Shown here: positions 33,101 through 48,200 of the stretch, in pieces
Position numbering within the stretch: position 1 is the first letter of the stretch
How the letters are laid out: each line of letters begins with the position of its first letter
From: Macrostomum hystrix
Lineage: Eukaryota; Platyhelminthes; Macrostomidae
Direction: 5' to 3'
DNA: 64,000 nucleotides
NCBI GenBank assembly: GCA_950097015.1
Contig: CATNEN010000004.1
Coordinates: forward strand, 124,001-188,000
Program-made: the position numbers and the translations under genes
The notes under the pieces: generated by a model
What the model was told of the DNA's origin: nothing
Seen by the model: only the letters and a program-made list of their open reading frames with translations
Database searches by the model: none

Positions 33101-35829
33101 AAGGCCGGCCCATCCGGCAGTGTCACAATCTGCGGCGACAGTTGAAGAGGCCGCCTGTCAGGGACATACTGCCAGGCGGTCTCTGCTCCAGTAGCGCCAG
33201 ACACAAGCAGCAGCTCCCCCTTCGGCGGCAGGTCCTTCAATTCGGCGTCATCGAAGCCGTAGTCGGCCTCTTCGCTACCGCCGCCGCCGCCGCGGGTCTG
33301 CACAAAATCAGGAACGCCGTCGTCGTCCACATCGCCGATTGGTTGACCGGTAAAGTAGGTCTTGCGGCCGCGAGTCACTTCACTTCGCCACAGACGAGCA
33401 CCAGTGACGCCGTTGTGGGCGGACATCAGCTGAATAGAGGCGATGATGTCTGGTGATTCTCGAGGTAGGATTCTCGACAGGTTAATGAGGCGCATCACAT
33501 TTTCTAGCTAACAGTTAGCATAATAGTGTTTGCATGAAAATCTAATATAGCATAGGATATGCGACAGGGTTTCCAGGAAATTCCTGGAAGCCCAGGAGCT
33601 TTAGGGGCGCAGAAGTATGTGACTAATACTCATCAGAGAAAATGGGACCAGAGATAACTGGGTGAGTGCTAGTAGTGTATTTGATGCTCTTCGCTTGAGA
33701 CACAAAATGAGTTCGACTGTTGCCGACGACGAAAAATTAAGTGTTGAAGCCTGAGATCATCAGTCACTTTTTTGCTGTTCTATTGACTAGAACATTTATC
33801 ATTCAGTACTCGAATTGTGACCATTGAAGCAATCCCAAAACTCGAGATCGCGTTCCCAACCTAGTTAAATGGGATTCTTATCCTAGTCTACGGGGATTCT
33901 TATCCTAGTCTATAGGGATTATTATCCTAGTCTATAGGGATTCTTATCCTAGTCTACGGGGATTCTTATCCTAGTCTACGGGGATTCTTATCCTAGTCTA
34001 TAGGGATTATTATCCTAGTCTATAGGGATTCTTATCCTAGTCTATAGTGATTCTTATCCTGGTCTATAGGGATTCTTATCCTAGTCTATAGGGATTCTTA
34101 TCCTAGTCTATAGGGATTCTTATCCTAGTCTATAGGGATTCTTATCCTAGTCTACGGGGATTCTTATCCTAGTCTATAGGGATTCTTATCCTAGTCTACG
34201 GGGATTCTTATCCTAGTCTATTGGGATTCTTATCCTGGTCTACGGGGATTCTTATCCTAGTCTATTGGGATTCTTATCCTAGTCTACGGGGATTCTTATC
34301 CTAGTCTATTGGGATTCTTATCCTAGTCTACGGGGATTCTTATCCTAGTCTATAGGGATTCTTATCCTAGTCTATAGGGATTCTTATCCTAGTCTATAGG
34401 GATTCTTATCCTAGTCTATAGGGATTCTTATCCTAGTCTATAGGGATTCTTATCCTAGTCTATGGGGATTCTTATCCTGGTCTATGGGGATTCTTATCCT
34501 AGTCTATGGGGATTCTTATCCTAGTCTATAGGGATTCTTATCCTGGTCTATAGGGATTCTTATCCTAGTCTATGGGGATTCTTATCCTAGTCTAATGGGA
34601 TTCTTATCCTAGTCTAATGGGATTCTTATCCTAGTCTAATGGGATTCTTATCCTAGTCTAATGGGATTCTTATCCTAGTCTACGGGGATTCTTATCCTAG
34701 TCTATAGGGATTCTTATCCTAGTCTACGGGGATTCTTATACTAGTCTATAGGGATTCTTATCCTAGTCCTTGGGGATTCTTATCCTAGTCTAATGGGATT
34801 CTTATCCTAGTCTAATGGGATTCTTATCCTAGTCTAATGGGATTCTTATCCTAGTCTAATGGGACTCTTATCCCAGACTATTGGGACTCTCTCTCATCAG
34901 CTGACGATTCTCACCCCGCCGCGGCCGCCAACTACGCAGTCGGGCCTGCCATCCTTGTTAAGGTCGGCCTCGCAGCCGATGGCCAGCGGCCGCTGCTCCA
35001 ACCGGCTTCGCCAAACGATTCGACCCGTGGCGCCGTCCAGAGCGGCGATGCCGCCTGCGCAGGCGGACGCTGGCGTCGACTCTACCGAGCAGTCCGCGCC
35101 CATCGGTGTCAGCCTGTCCGAGTCTTAACGGGAATCGAGACAGTTGGGACATTGGAGGCATGCTTGGGTTGTATTAAAAAAATCCCATCAACGGTTCGGG
35201 TCCAGCAGCTTACCCTGACCAAAGGTGAGGATTATGTCGGGCACTCCGTCAAGATTAACGTCCAGCAGCCGAAGCGGCCCCCCGATGCCCAGCCGCGGCA
35301 GCGCCCGACGCCAGACGTTCCGCACGCTGATTCTGGAGCAGGCGGCTCCAGCAGGCAGCCGCTGCTGCTCAGCTGGTCTTGGCGGCGGCGGCTGCGGCTG
35401 CGGCGACAACTCTAGGACCTGCCGGCGCATGGCCAAGGCGGCGACGCCGGCGATAATGATGACAGCGGCGATCAGTCCAGCGGCCAAGGCTACTGTCCAA
35501 GGGCATCGCCGACGGTGACGCCGATTGCGCACTGGCGGTGGACGCCGACGTCTTCGACTGCCTCGATGACCTCCGCGTAGCTCAACAGCGTCATCCTTTT
35601 CATCGACGTCGTTGTCTTCCATGCTGTGAATCAGGCCATGGGTGGAGACCAGTGGCATCTCGTCAGTGTCGGGTGAGTCGTCGAAATTCTCATTGTCATG
35701 AGCTTCGATAACAGCCGTTGACGCCGACACTGTGGTTTCGCCATTTCCGCCAATCGGCCTGTCGCCATTGTCGGTTATGTCGATCAGGGACCCGGTGGCG
35801 GCGCCCTGCGAGACGGTCTCCTTTCCCTT
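27192..35829 (-). CDS. FAM234/ITFG3-like single-pass membrane protein with FG-GAP repeats
   Basis: Exons in transcript order: 35829-35214, 35123-34915, 33429-32959, 31267-30962, 30268-30097, 30025-29915, 28187-27951, 27346-27192. Phases agree throughout. The frame is open up to about 35892 with no upstream Met; it may start at ATG 35658 or be joined to an unseen 5' exon through the acceptor at 35830. The N-terminus is acidic, then Arg-rich, then has one hydrophobic segment at 35505-35428 (type II topology expected). The rest has integrin-alpha-like calcium loops: DVNLDGVPD, DLNKDGRPD, DVDDDGVPD, DLDSDGRPE and a partial FYNADRVPD. VLDGTTGRV and APVPGFYNADRVPDFFVQY match FAM234B best. Molecular function of the family is unknown. 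The C-terminal ~110 residues are poorly conserved and the last exon is uncertain: an acceptor at 27860 would instead add repeat-encoded sequence. The model gives about 700-758 aa, longer than human FAM234B. Confidence 0.82.
27196..27201 (-). promoter_or_regulatory. Poly(A) signal AATAAA inside the last codons of the FAM234-like gene
   Basis: The predicted end reads TTA ATA AAA TGA, so AATAAA lies 1 nt before the stop at 27194-27192. It depends on the last exon being right. It parallels the TGAATAAA overlap at the AHCYL-like gene. Confidence 0.4.
27525..27862. repeat. 31-bp minisatellite in FAM234-like intron 7
   Basis: About eleven copies of a 31-bp unit starting TGACAAGAAGTCTGGGAACT. It begins about 88 nt from the donor. 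A strong acceptor-like TTCTCTTCTGCAG stands at its start on the minus strand, with an open frame to 27487. Confidence 0.93.
28222..29885. repeat. 21/23-bp minisatellite filling FAM234-like intron 6
   Basis: About 77 copies of a unit around CTCTGACTGGAACTGAAGAC, alternating 21-bp (ACACT or ATACT) and 23-bp (ACACACT) forms, with AAATGAAG variants. Blocks recur, for example around 28560-28700 and 28960-29080. It starts about 30 nt from the donor (29914) and ends about 35 nt from the acceptor (28188). All three minus-strand frames stay open for over 1.6 kb, but a TGA follows the donor in the exon frame. Confidence 0.95.
30300..30946. repeat. 23-bp minisatellite filling FAM234-like intron 4
   Basis: About 28 copies of a 23-bp unit beginning GTGACAGTCTAGAACTAGGC, with variants AATTAGGC and TCCATAGC. 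It starts about 16 nt from the donor at 30961 and ends about 30 nt from the acceptor. Confidence 0.95.
31546..31978. repeat. 36-bp minisatellite in FAM234-like intron 3
   Basis: Twelve copies of a 36-bp unit starting GCTAGATTAGCAATCCATTC. The unit is twelve codons, hence an open plus-strand frame of a 12-residue repeat. The core TAGCAATCCA-TCTA is shared with the 38-bp repeat of AHCYL intron 3. Confidence 0.95.
32538..32954. repeat. 23-bp minisatellite starting at the FAM234-like intron 3 donor
   Basis: About 18 copies of a 23-bp unit starting ATCAGTCACTGAAATCCCAT. On the minus strand the first copy begins at intron position +5, directly after GTGA. Confidence 0.95.
33862..34890. repeat. 22-bp minisatellite in FAM234-like intron 2
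   Basis: About 46 copies of a 22-bp unit, GGGATTCTTATCCTAGTCTA plus two variable bases (TA, CG, TT, TG, AA). It starts about 25-30 nt from the donor at 34914. The acceptor side, 33430-33861, is ordinary intron sequence. Confidence 0.95.
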
Positions 35830-37606
35830 CTGAATGTTTTGCGGATCAATAAAGTAAAAATACTCTGTCGCAGCCTTCCTCCATTTCCTTCATAGCTTAG
35901 CTTAGCCTAGTCATAGCTAATAGAATTATGAGATAAAAGCTAATAATGCTTATTTCCATTTTTATTTTATGTTAACATGATAACCAACTAATACACGATG
36001 TCTTAAAAATAGTCAGTTATTTTTTTAAACCTTTGAACTTACACATGTTACATAACTTAACAGTAACATATTTTCTTAATATTTTCTATTAAACTATTTC
36101 ATATTATAAAAACTTATGAATTTCAAATTTCACGTTTACAAAAAAATATAATTCTTTGTTATGCATATATATATAGCTATGACCAAAAAGAATTTCATTT
36201 AAAATGATTTTATTTAAATCTTGAATATTCTAAATTAAAACCAAAGGCTATTTCCAATACTGAATAAATTGAATCTGATCAAAAATACGACTGTAATCTG
36301 CCTCATTGAATGAGAGGTTAAATACTTTTTTATCAAAGTTGTCGTCTGCTTGTTACAATTATAGTTATTTTGTCCAAAAAAACATACAATCAATGGTAGC
36401 TTTTATAAGGTACAGCTGATTTGGTTCTCCAGAACTTCCCAAGGACTGCTAAATGTTTGCTACTTGATAATGCGATTATATAATATAGATTTTTTTAAAT
36501 GGTATTATTTAATAATCCATTAAAAGTTTACTAGCAAGTTAATCTAAGAATCCTGAAATTTGAACTAAATCGTATTTATTTATCCCGCTACATTCGACTA
36601 TAAAAATCGTCAATAAACACACTTGGTTTTTTCATTTTTTATGAATGCTATTCCTAGCTGTTACAGAACTTTTGTTATTATAACATCTCTGAAATTATTA
36701 ATTAAATTTGTTTTAACTTAAATATCCTTTTCACACCGTTCGATTGGTCAATTGACCGATCGATCGCGTCAACTTAACTAATGTAACATCGTTTCTAGTA
36801 TTCTAAGTGATCATATGACATGAAAATTTATATATTACGAATTACGTGTTCTTGTTCCTGCATCAGAGTTTCATTTTCATCAAGGAATTATAATTTTCAG
36901 TCTGTCATATTTTCTCGAACCATATTTTGTATTAAATTTACGCAAAAATACATATTAAAACCGAAATATTACCTTGAATTTTTTGATTCAGTCATATCGC
37001 TATTAAAGGTAGTCAAGAGAATATCAGAATATCAATGATATATTCTAATGCTCTGTATACTCATTAAACAGTTTGATTTCAATAACTATGAGTACAAAAC
37101 TAGAACAAGTAATACTATGCATGGGTAATTGTTGCATCTTTGCTTACTTTCACTCAAGATTTTTATCATTCATTCGATCTTAAATTTAACAGAATCCCAA
37201 TCGGTGTCTAGCCAATCAGGAATGACGCTGCGCAAAAAAAATTATGTGAGAAAGGCATCACAACACATGGTGCATATCACATCGACCAGAAAGCCACTGA
37301 CAGACAGCTGATTGACTTCCATTGCCGGCAAACAAGAAGAAGCTATTTGGCTGAGGGAATCGGCTTGCCTAAGCCTGACTTGATTTGATGAAAGATTCTC
37401 TGCTCTAAATCGCATCCTTATTTCAAAGTGTGTGCTTGAAAAAATTGCTCCACATGCATGAGTTGGAGATTTAAACGGTGATTTTGTCTCGCTTCTTCTG
37501 GTGGAGTGACTAATCTAGCGAGGCCTACTTTCTCTTGTTAGCAAACAAAGGCTGCATTACTATTTTTTTTTGGTTCGATTCCGTTTTAATGAGTTTCGCT
37601 ATAATT
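35830..37606. other. AT-rich divergent spacer between the FAM234-like and beta-tubulin genes
   Basis: The two genes are transcribed away from each other, so promoters are expected in the 2.8 kb between them. The stretch 35900-37500 is very AT-rich. I see no gene and could not place a promoter or an upstream FAM234-like exon with confidence. Confidence 0.5.
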
Positions 37607-37870
37607 GGTAGGTTGTAGCCCTAGTGGTTAGAGCGTAGGACTCATGACTTGAAGGTCGGGGGTTCGATTCCCGACTCCACTGGAACTATTTGTGTCCTTT
37701 AGCAAGGCACTTATGTCTGCATGGCTTCATTTCACCCAGCTGGTAATGTACCAGCATCAGCTGGGGTAACTGAGGGTGGGTCTGTATGCGTCCCCCCAGT
37801 CCATGGACTGAACAGTTGTATGCATGCAGCCTTCAGATGCGCTGTGCAATAGCTGCGGTTGTGCATTACA
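37607..37870 (+). mobile_element. tRNA-headed central-domain SINE copy
   Basis: The tRNA-like head is CTAGTGGTTAGAGCGTAGG with B box GGTTCGATTCC at 37661-37671. The core TCCTTTAGCAAGGCACTTAT and TTCACCCAGCTGG follows, then CCCCCCAGTCCATGGACTGA and CTTCAGATGCGC. It shares head, core and body with the copy at 53966-54280. The 3' end appears truncated and no target duplication was found. Confidence 0.8.
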
Positions 37871-38602
37871 GTTTGTTTAGTGGAGGCTACTACAGATTTT
37901 TAAGAGGCTGTTTAGCATAGGCTTTTTAGCTTGCTACTAATGCTACTAAGCTACCATTTTTACCCATTTTAGAACTGCAATCAGTTTTACTGAGAATTAC
38001 AACTTTTTAATGTGAACTTGTATTCTACTATAAGTAGACAACGTAAGTTTTTACGAGGAATTTTGAGCTGAGTGGGTGAATACATTGCTGACTAAAAGTT
38101 ACTAACAACGCATAACCGTAGGCCGCGTCCAGAAATCTATTTTTTCTAGAGAGTGGTATAAGAGAGAGGCGGTGTTGCAGTGACGCAATTTTGTTTGACA
38201 AGTTGGGGGAAAACTAACAGAACATAAGAGTGCGGGATTCGAGGGATTTCAATTTTTAATCCCAATTGATTGTAGAATCTCGCACATACGCTCGCAGAAA
38301 GTGAAGTCACCATCAACTTACTGTAAGCAAATCTATCTGTGCTCTGTCTTTGAGCTTATCATTTCTGTTAACAATAGAGAAAACATAGAAATAGTACACA
38401 TGTACACTGTATCTAAGTGTGTCTAACTGTCCTCAGCAACCAGCAAACCCAGTCCAACCTCATGCTTACCGCTTGCTGCGTGCACGGCTTATCAGACCAG
38501 ATAGCGAATATAAGATTTATAGATCGAGTATGAAGCATTGCAGTGACTGCCGCCTGTTCTCCAGATATTATAGACACGCCCAAGAGAAGACAGCCCCCCC
38601 TC

Positions 38603-38615
38603 ATTTTCTGTCTAG
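38603..38615 (+). promoter_or_regulatory. Candidate 3' splice acceptor 44 nt upstream of the beta-tubulin ATG
   Basis: A C/T-rich tract (about 38594-38613) ends in TCTGTCTAG. It could be the acceptor of a 5'-UTR intron or, if the species trans-splices, of a spliced leader. No donor was identified upstream. Confidence 0.35.
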
Positions 38616-38659
38616 CTTTAGTTGACTTTAGTTGACGGTCAGTCCAACAAAATCAAAGC

Positions 38660-41495
<2,836 letters not shown>

Positions 41496-41574
41496 CCGGT
41501 TTATGAAAAAACCTTAAGGACCTTTTGTACTTTAGAGCAGACTTTTAGAGTAATCTTCTAGAGAGAACTCATTG

Positions 41575-41855
41575 ATCAACATCTGAGAGTGACCTTTAGT
41601 GACCTTTAGTGACCTTTTTGTACTTTAGAGCGGACTTTTAGAGTGACATCTGAAAGTGACATTTAGAGTGACATCTGAGAGTGACCTTCAGAGTGACATC
41701 TGAGGGTGACCTTCAGAGCGACATCTGAGAGTGACTTCAGAGAGTGACATCTGAGAGTGACCTTCAGAGTGACATCTGAGAGTGACTTCAGAGAGTGACA
41801 TCTGAGAGTGACCTTCAGACTGACATCTGAGAGTGACTTCAGAGAGTGACAATTA
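41575..41855. repeat. Minisatellite in the beta-tubulin 3' flank
   Basis: Imperfect units around GAGAGTGACCTTCAGAGTGA and CATCT, about 25 bp, mixed with shorter AGTGACCTTT units. It lies within 100 nt of the stop codon and may be in the 3' UTR. No AATAAA was found close to the stop. Confidence 0.85.
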
Positions 41856-42229
41856 GTTAGCATCAAAGAATGGCCTTTACTCTCGTGAAGAAATCTATTT
41901 GTGTGTACTTGCTGAATGAAAAGTTTCTGATGTGCTTATTTTGAAACGATTGTTTTCTATTCCGAGACCAAACTTATAAGGTGTCTCAGGCACTCACTTA
42001 TTCAATGCCATGAATTTTTAATTAAAAACACAGAATAACGATTCGAAATTCGAGTACATACAGTGTACTTTTTTATAAGAGGTACTCTTTATCACTGAAT
42101 TTCAAGCTGACTAATTTTATTTAAACTAAATACTATTACGCTAGAAATCACAATATGCTACTCACAGTAGGCAGACTGGCCCTCTTTAGCGAAAATTACA
42201 CAAAATTATCCATAATACTTTTGATGAGA

Positions 42230-43228
42230 TCCTCACCCTTACTTCAGCTTGATCCTCACCTTCAGTGTGATCCTCACCTGCAGTGTGATCCTCACCTTCA
42301 GTGTGATCCTCACCCATACTTCAGCTTGATCCTCACCTTCAGTGTGATCCTCACTCCACCTTCAGTGTGATCCTCACTCCACCTTCAGTGTGATCCTCAC
42401 TCTACCTTCAGTGTGATCCTCACTCTACCTTCAGTGTGATCCTCACTCTACCTTCAGTGTGATCCTCACTCTACCTTCAGTGCGATCCTCACTCTACCTT
42501 CAGTGTGATCCTCACTCTACCTTCAGTGTGATCCTCACTCTACCTTCAGTGTGATCCTCACTCTACCTTCAGTGTGATTCTCACTCTACCTTCAGTGTGA
42601 TTCTCACTCTACCTTCAGTGTGATCCTCACTCAACCTTCAGTGTGATCCTCACTCTACCTTCAGTGCGATCCTCACTCTACCTTCAGTGTGATCCTCACT
42701 CTACCTTCAGTGTGATCCTCACTCTACCTTCAGTGCGATCCTCACTCTACCTTCAGTGTGATTCTCACTCTACCTTCAGTGTGATTCTCACTCTACCTTC
42801 AGTGTGATCCTCACTCTACCTTCAGTGTGATCCTCACTCTACCTTCAGTGTGATCCTCACTCTACCTTCAGTGTGATCCTCACTCTACCTTCAGTGTGAT
42901 CCTCACTCTACCTTCAGTGTGATCCTCACTCCACCTTCAGTGTGATCCTCACTCTACCTTCAGTGTGATCCTCACTCTACCTTCAGTGTGATCCTCACTC
43001 CACCTTCAGTGTGATCCTCACTCTACCTTCAGTGTGATCCTCACTCCACCTTCAGTGTGATCCTCACTCTACCTTCAGTGTGATCCTCACTCCACCTTCA
43101 GTGTGATCCTCACTCTACCTTCAGTGTGATCCTCACTCTACCTTCAGTGTGATCCTCGCCTGCAGTTTGATCTTCACTCTACCTTCAGTGTGATCCTCGC
43201 CTGCAGTTTGATCTTCACCCCACCCTAC
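42230..43228. repeat. 21-bp minisatellite array
   Basis: About 46 copies of GTGATCCTCACTCTACCTTC plus A (21 bp), with CCACC, GCGATCC and GATTCTC variants. The edges are diverged (CACCTGCAGTGTG, CGCCTGCAGTTTG). It is intergenic. Confidence 0.95.
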
Positions 43229-43795
43229 CTATTGCGGTTGACCTTACAACCTTATAAAGCTAGTCTCGAAGAAAATTGAGTCTTCAAAGTACACAGCGTT
43301 ATAAGGACTTGTCTTCCTAAAGCACAGAGACATATTTTTAGTAAATGAAACTTTAACGTGTACTAAATAAGGCGTTGTCCTATAGATGATTAGAGTGCTT
43401 CCGAGAGTGATTGAGAAGCTCAGCTCAGGGCTGTCTGGTTACAGAAGTGCGTGCTCTGATTAGTGTGAGCTGTGCCGCACTGGCCCTTTTAACTCCTCTG
43501 CTATACTCACCATATCATTCCATTTCGGCCCTCCTCAGAACGCCCTGTCACGTAGCGAAAGCGTGCTCCCACACTCGGATGGACTTTAATTAAAGCCTCA
43601 AAGAGGTAAACCCTGGCACTTGCTGCTCTCCAAATTAAAACTTGTATTTTCCTCCTAATCCAACCTAAAGCAGCAGCAAAGGTCAAGCATGACCTATTAT
43701 TGCTCCTGAGTCACTATAATGCTCATATAAAAAATCTATATACCTGCTCTAATTCAATCCCTAAATACCCCAAAGCTACTCTTATCCTACACGAT
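43229..43795. other. Intergenic DNA without a supported gene
   Basis: Unique sequence between two arrays. A 60-residue frame at 43411-43593 has no recognisable feature. Confidence 0.4.
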
Positions 43796-44068
43796 TCTAC
43801 AGCCTAATCTACTCACTGGTCCTACAGCCTAATCTACTCACTGGTCCTGCAGCCTAATCTACTCACTGGTCCTGCAGCCTAATCTACTCACTGGTCCTGC
43901 AGCCTAATCTACTCCCTGGTCCTGCAGCCTAATCTACTCCCTGGTCCTGCAGCCTAATCTACTCACTGGTCCTGCAGCCTAATCTACTCACTGGCTGGTC
44001 CTGTAGCCTAATCTACTCACTGGCTGGTCCTGTAGCCTAATCTACTCTCTGGCTGGTCCTACAGCATA
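43796..44068. repeat. 25-bp minisatellite, first block
   Basis: Ten copies of a 25-bp unit starting CCTGCAGCCTAATCTACTCA. Two late copies carry an extra GGCT (29 bp). It is the same family as the block at 44545-46030, separated from it by about 480 bp of unique DNA with scattered degenerate units at 44430-44540. Confidence 0.92.
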
Positions 44069-44544
44069 AAATACTCGCTTGTCCTAAATCCACTGCCTTC
44101 TATGAACGCGTCACGAATTAAAATGGGATCACGCCGAGTTAGGGAAAAAGCTTTTAGAAATTGCTAATGACAGTTTCTATCGGAGGGATAAGTGTGTTAG
44201 CAGCAAAGGCCTTTGTTTTGGGAGAATGTGTAGGCTTTTAGCGACAATAGGCTGACGTATTGGTACATGTGCGAGTACAGGTTGGTTCAATGTTTCAGTT
44301 CTGACGCATTCCCGATGATGTTAGTCGCAATTTTATGTCGCCCAATCAGCCAGCTGCAGCAGCTGCTCCATGCCTACTCATTCTTTAATTGTTTCAATGC
44401 AATCTCGTCTTCAATTTCAATTATGTTTCTGGTCCTAAATCTACCCACTCGTCCTACAGCTCACTCTACTCTTGGGTCTTACTGTCTTATATACTCTCTG
44501 ATCATACAGCTTAACTATTCAATGGTCCAACAGTTAATCTAATT

Positions 44545-46030
44545 TAGTAATATACTCCCTGGTCCTACCGCCTAATCTACTCCCTGGACCTACAGCCTAA
44601 TCTACCCTGGTCCTACAGCCTAACCTACTCCCTGGTCCTACAGCCTAATCTACCCTGGTCCTACAGCCTAACCTACTCCCTCCCTGGTCCTACAGCCTAA
44701 TCTACTCCCTGGTCCTACAGCCTAATCTACCCTGGTCCTACAGCCTAACCTACTCCCTCCCTGGTCCTACAGCCTAATCTACTCCCTGGTCCTACAGCCT
44801 AATCTACGCTGGTCCTACAGCCCAACCTACTCCCTGGTCCTACAGCCTAATCTACTCCCTGGTCCTACAGCCTAACCTACTCCCTGGTCCTACAGCCTAA
44901 TCTACCCTGGTCCTACAGCCTAACCTACTCCCTTCCTGGTCCTACAGCCTAATCTACTCCCTGGTCCTACAGCCTAATCTACGCTGGTCCTACAGCCCAA
45001 CCTACTCCCTGGTCCTACAGCCTAATCTACTCCCTGGTCCTACAGCCTAACCTACTCCCTGGTCCTACAGCCTAATCTACTCCCTGGTCCTACAGCCTAA
45101 TCTACTCCCTGGTCCTACAGCCTAATCTACTCCCTGGTCCTACAGCCTAATCTACTCCCTGGTCCTACAGCCTAATCTACTCCCTGGTCCTACAGCCTAA
45201 TCTACTCCCTGGTCCTACAGCCTAACCTACTCCCTGGTCCTACAGCCTAATCTACTCACTGGTCCTACAGCCTAACCTACTCCCTGGTCCTACAGCCTAA
45301 TCTACCCTGGACCTACAGCCTAACCTACTCCCTGGTCCTACAGCCTAATCTACCCTGGTCCTAAGCCTAATCTACTCCCTGGTCCTACAGCCTAATCTAC
45401 TCCCTGGTCCTACAGCCTAACCTACTCCCTGGTCCTACAGCCTAATCTACTCACTGGTCCTACAGCCTAATCTACTCCCTGGTCCTACAGCCTAATCTAC
45501 TCCCTGGTCCTACAGCCTAACCTACTCCCTGGTCCTACAGCCTAATCTACCCTGGACCTACAGCCTAACCTACTCCCTGGTCCTACAGCCTAATCTACTC
45601 CCTGGTCCTACAGCCTAACCTACTCCCTGGTCCTACAGCCTAATCTACCCTGGACCTACAGCCTAACCTACTCCCTGGTCCTACAGCCTAATCTACCCTG
45701 GACCTACAGCCTAACCTACTCCCTGGTCCTACAGCCTAATCTACCCTGGACCTACAGCCTAACCTACTCCCTGGTCCTACAGCCTAATCTACCCTGGTCC
45801 TACAGCCTAATCTACTCCCTGGTCCTACAGCCTAATCTAATCCCTGGTCCTACAGCCTAATCTACCCTGGTCCTACAGCCTAACCTACTCCCTGGTCCTA
45901 CAGCCTAACCTACTCCCTGGTCCTACAGCCTGCAGCCTAATCCTAAAACTAAAATCCTAAAAAGTACAGCCTAATCTACCCTGGTCCTAAAGCCTAATCT
46001 ACCCTGGTCCCAGAGCCTAATCTATGGTCC
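44545..46030. repeat. 25/23-bp minisatellite, second block
   Basis: About 60 copies of CCTACAGCCTAATCTACTCC plus CTGGT (25 bp), mixed with 23-bp copies (CTACCCTGGT) and CCTAACC variants. Blocks recur, for example 44690-44860 resembles 44870-45060. Confidence 0.95.
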
Positions 46031-46597
46031 AGTGGTCCATTTGGCCATCTTAACTCCCATCTTGAAGCCGAAATTCCCTATGCTTTGACCTGAAAATATA
46101 AAACTGTCAATAAAAGGTAATTTGTCACAAATAAATGGCTTTACTAAGGATCCTATTGTTCCATTGTTCCATTTGTCACCATTATAATCACTTCTCGTAT
46201 TTTCGCTTCATCAGTGTTCATAGTACCTTACAAGAGCTTTGAAAATGCTACACTTAAAAGAAAGAATCTGTTTTAAAAGACATTACCCTAGTATCGAAGC
46301 AATGGGTGATGCAGTACCTTATCAATAACTGATTGGAGCGACTAAGATCTCCGGAAGCCTAACAGAACTAGTCCCATTCCGTGCTTTCTGTACAAAAGAG
46401 ATTAGAAGCCTTTTACAGTTTGAAATGCCTGTTGCTGAAATTGCATCTGTGAACGCTTTGAGTGCACAAATGGTTGCGAGACACTAAGGACCAGGTGTTT
46501 AACAATCACGGTGATTTGCGTCACGATTCACTTGCTTGTAGGATTTCAAATGTGCACTTAAAGGGCTGAGCAGAGCCCGATAAAAACAATGCGGGCG
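46031..46597. other. Intergenic DNA without a supported gene
   Basis: AT-rich unique sequence; nothing recognised. Confidence 0.4.
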
Positions 46598-47143
46598 TTT
46601 GAGTCGATAGAAAGGTATTTGAGTCATTAGAGAAATATTTGAGTCGTTAGAAAGGTATTTGAGTCATTAGAGAAATATTTGAGGCGTTAGAAAGGTATTT
46701 GAGTCATTAGAGAAATATTTGAGTCGTTAGAAAGGTATTTGAGTCATTAGAGAAATATTTGAGCCGTTAGAAAGGTATTTGAGTCATTAGAGAAATATTT
46801 GAGTCGTTAGAAAGGCATTTGAGTAATTAGAGAGGCATTTGAGTAATTAGAGAGGCATTTGAGTAATTAGAGAGGCATTTGAGTCATTAGAGAGGCATTT
46901 GAGTCATTAGAGAGGCATTTGAGTCAATAGAGAGGCATTTGAGTCATTAGAGAGGCATTTGAGTCATTAGAGAGGCATTTGAGTCATTAGAGAGGCATTT
47001 GAGTCATTATAGAGGCATTTGAGTCATTAGAGAGGCATTTGAGTCATTATAGAGGCATTTGAGTCATTAGAGAGGCATTTGAGTCATTAGAGAGGCATTT
47101 GAGTCAATAGAGAGGCATTTGAGTCATTAGAGAGGCATCTGAA
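46598..47143. repeat. 20-bp minisatellite switching from dimeric to monomeric order
   Basis: From 46608 to about 46815, GAGTCATTAGAGAAATATTT alternates with GAGTCGTTAGAAAGGTATTT as a 40-bp dimer. From about 46816 to 47143 a single homogenised form, GAGTCATTAGAGAGGCATTT, continues as a 20-bp monomer. About 27 units in total. Confidence 0.95.
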
Positions 47144-47839
47144 ATGAGTCTATAACGGAAATATTTACAATGGCATCAATAACTTGCTTGTCAGAAAAAT
47201 GTAAAAGCTTTTGAAATACTTACTACAAATTCGTAAATTATTATCTGTTTTAATAGTATTGGGATTCAGGTTTAGAGGTTAGAGGACTGGAGGCTAGAGG
47301 ACCCGGTTAAAAGATAAATAGCTGCTGTCACAGAATAAAGTAAAGTAATAATAGAACAAAGACCGATTTCATTTGTCCGAATTATTAGTAGTGCAGACAA
47401 AACTATTAAATAAATAGTTCTTCTCTTGTTTTTTAAAACTTAACTGCAAGTTTACCAAGCAAAGAACTCGGAACAGATAAAAGAAAATTTAATTCTTTCA
47501 ATCTACCAAAAACTAGCAAATGAAAAAATCTTTTTGAGTACAATATATACTCGTACTAATAGTAAAATAGATCAACAATATGTTTCTCTAATTGTTCACA
47601 GACGCTCGCCAGAGTGGTATGGAAGTGACGCAACTCTATGAAAATAACTTTCGTTTCCTTGCCGATTCCTAATGAAAAATAGAATACTATCTTTACTAAA
47701 ACATCTAATAAAAAGACAAAATATATTTTCTTTGTTTCGTTAAAATGAACACAGGCTCGCTCGCTCGAATCCTAGGTTAGGAAAAACAGAAGAGCGAAAA
47801 ATGTATAATAACTTGCCACCTGTATATAGCTGTCTTGTC

Positions 47840-48200
47840 TAATAGGGATTAGTGATTACAGTTGTGGGGATTACGAATCTGGGAAACAGGGATGAATTGG
47901 GATATTTATATTTGGGGATTTAAGGGATTCGGGATGGGAGATAATGAAAATTAAGCATTAGGGATTAGGAGCAGATGACTATGGATTTGGGATTAAGGGT
48001 GGAGGATTAGGAATTAGGGATTGGGAATTAGGAGTAAAGGATTGGGGATTTAGGATTGGGGGTTGAGGCTTAGGGATTTGGGATTTGGGGTAGAGGATTA
48101 GGGATTCAGGATTATGGGTAGAGGATTGGGGATTTGGGATTAAGGATAGAGGCTAAGGTATTTGGGATTTGGGGTAGAATATTGGGGAATAGAGTTTGGA
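47840..48200. repeat. Degenerate G-rich GGGATTAGG-like repeat
   Basis: Irregular runs of GGGATTAGG, GGGATTTGG and GGATTGGGAATTAGG. They resemble scrambled TTAGGG-type sequence but never form a clean hexamer array, so this is not called a telomere. No gene is seen from 47144 to 48685. Confidence 0.7.

Noticed and set aside
47840-48200. Interstitial telomere (TTAGGG) tract
   Set aside because: The GGGATTAGG-like units are irregular and never form uninterrupted TTAGGG repeats.
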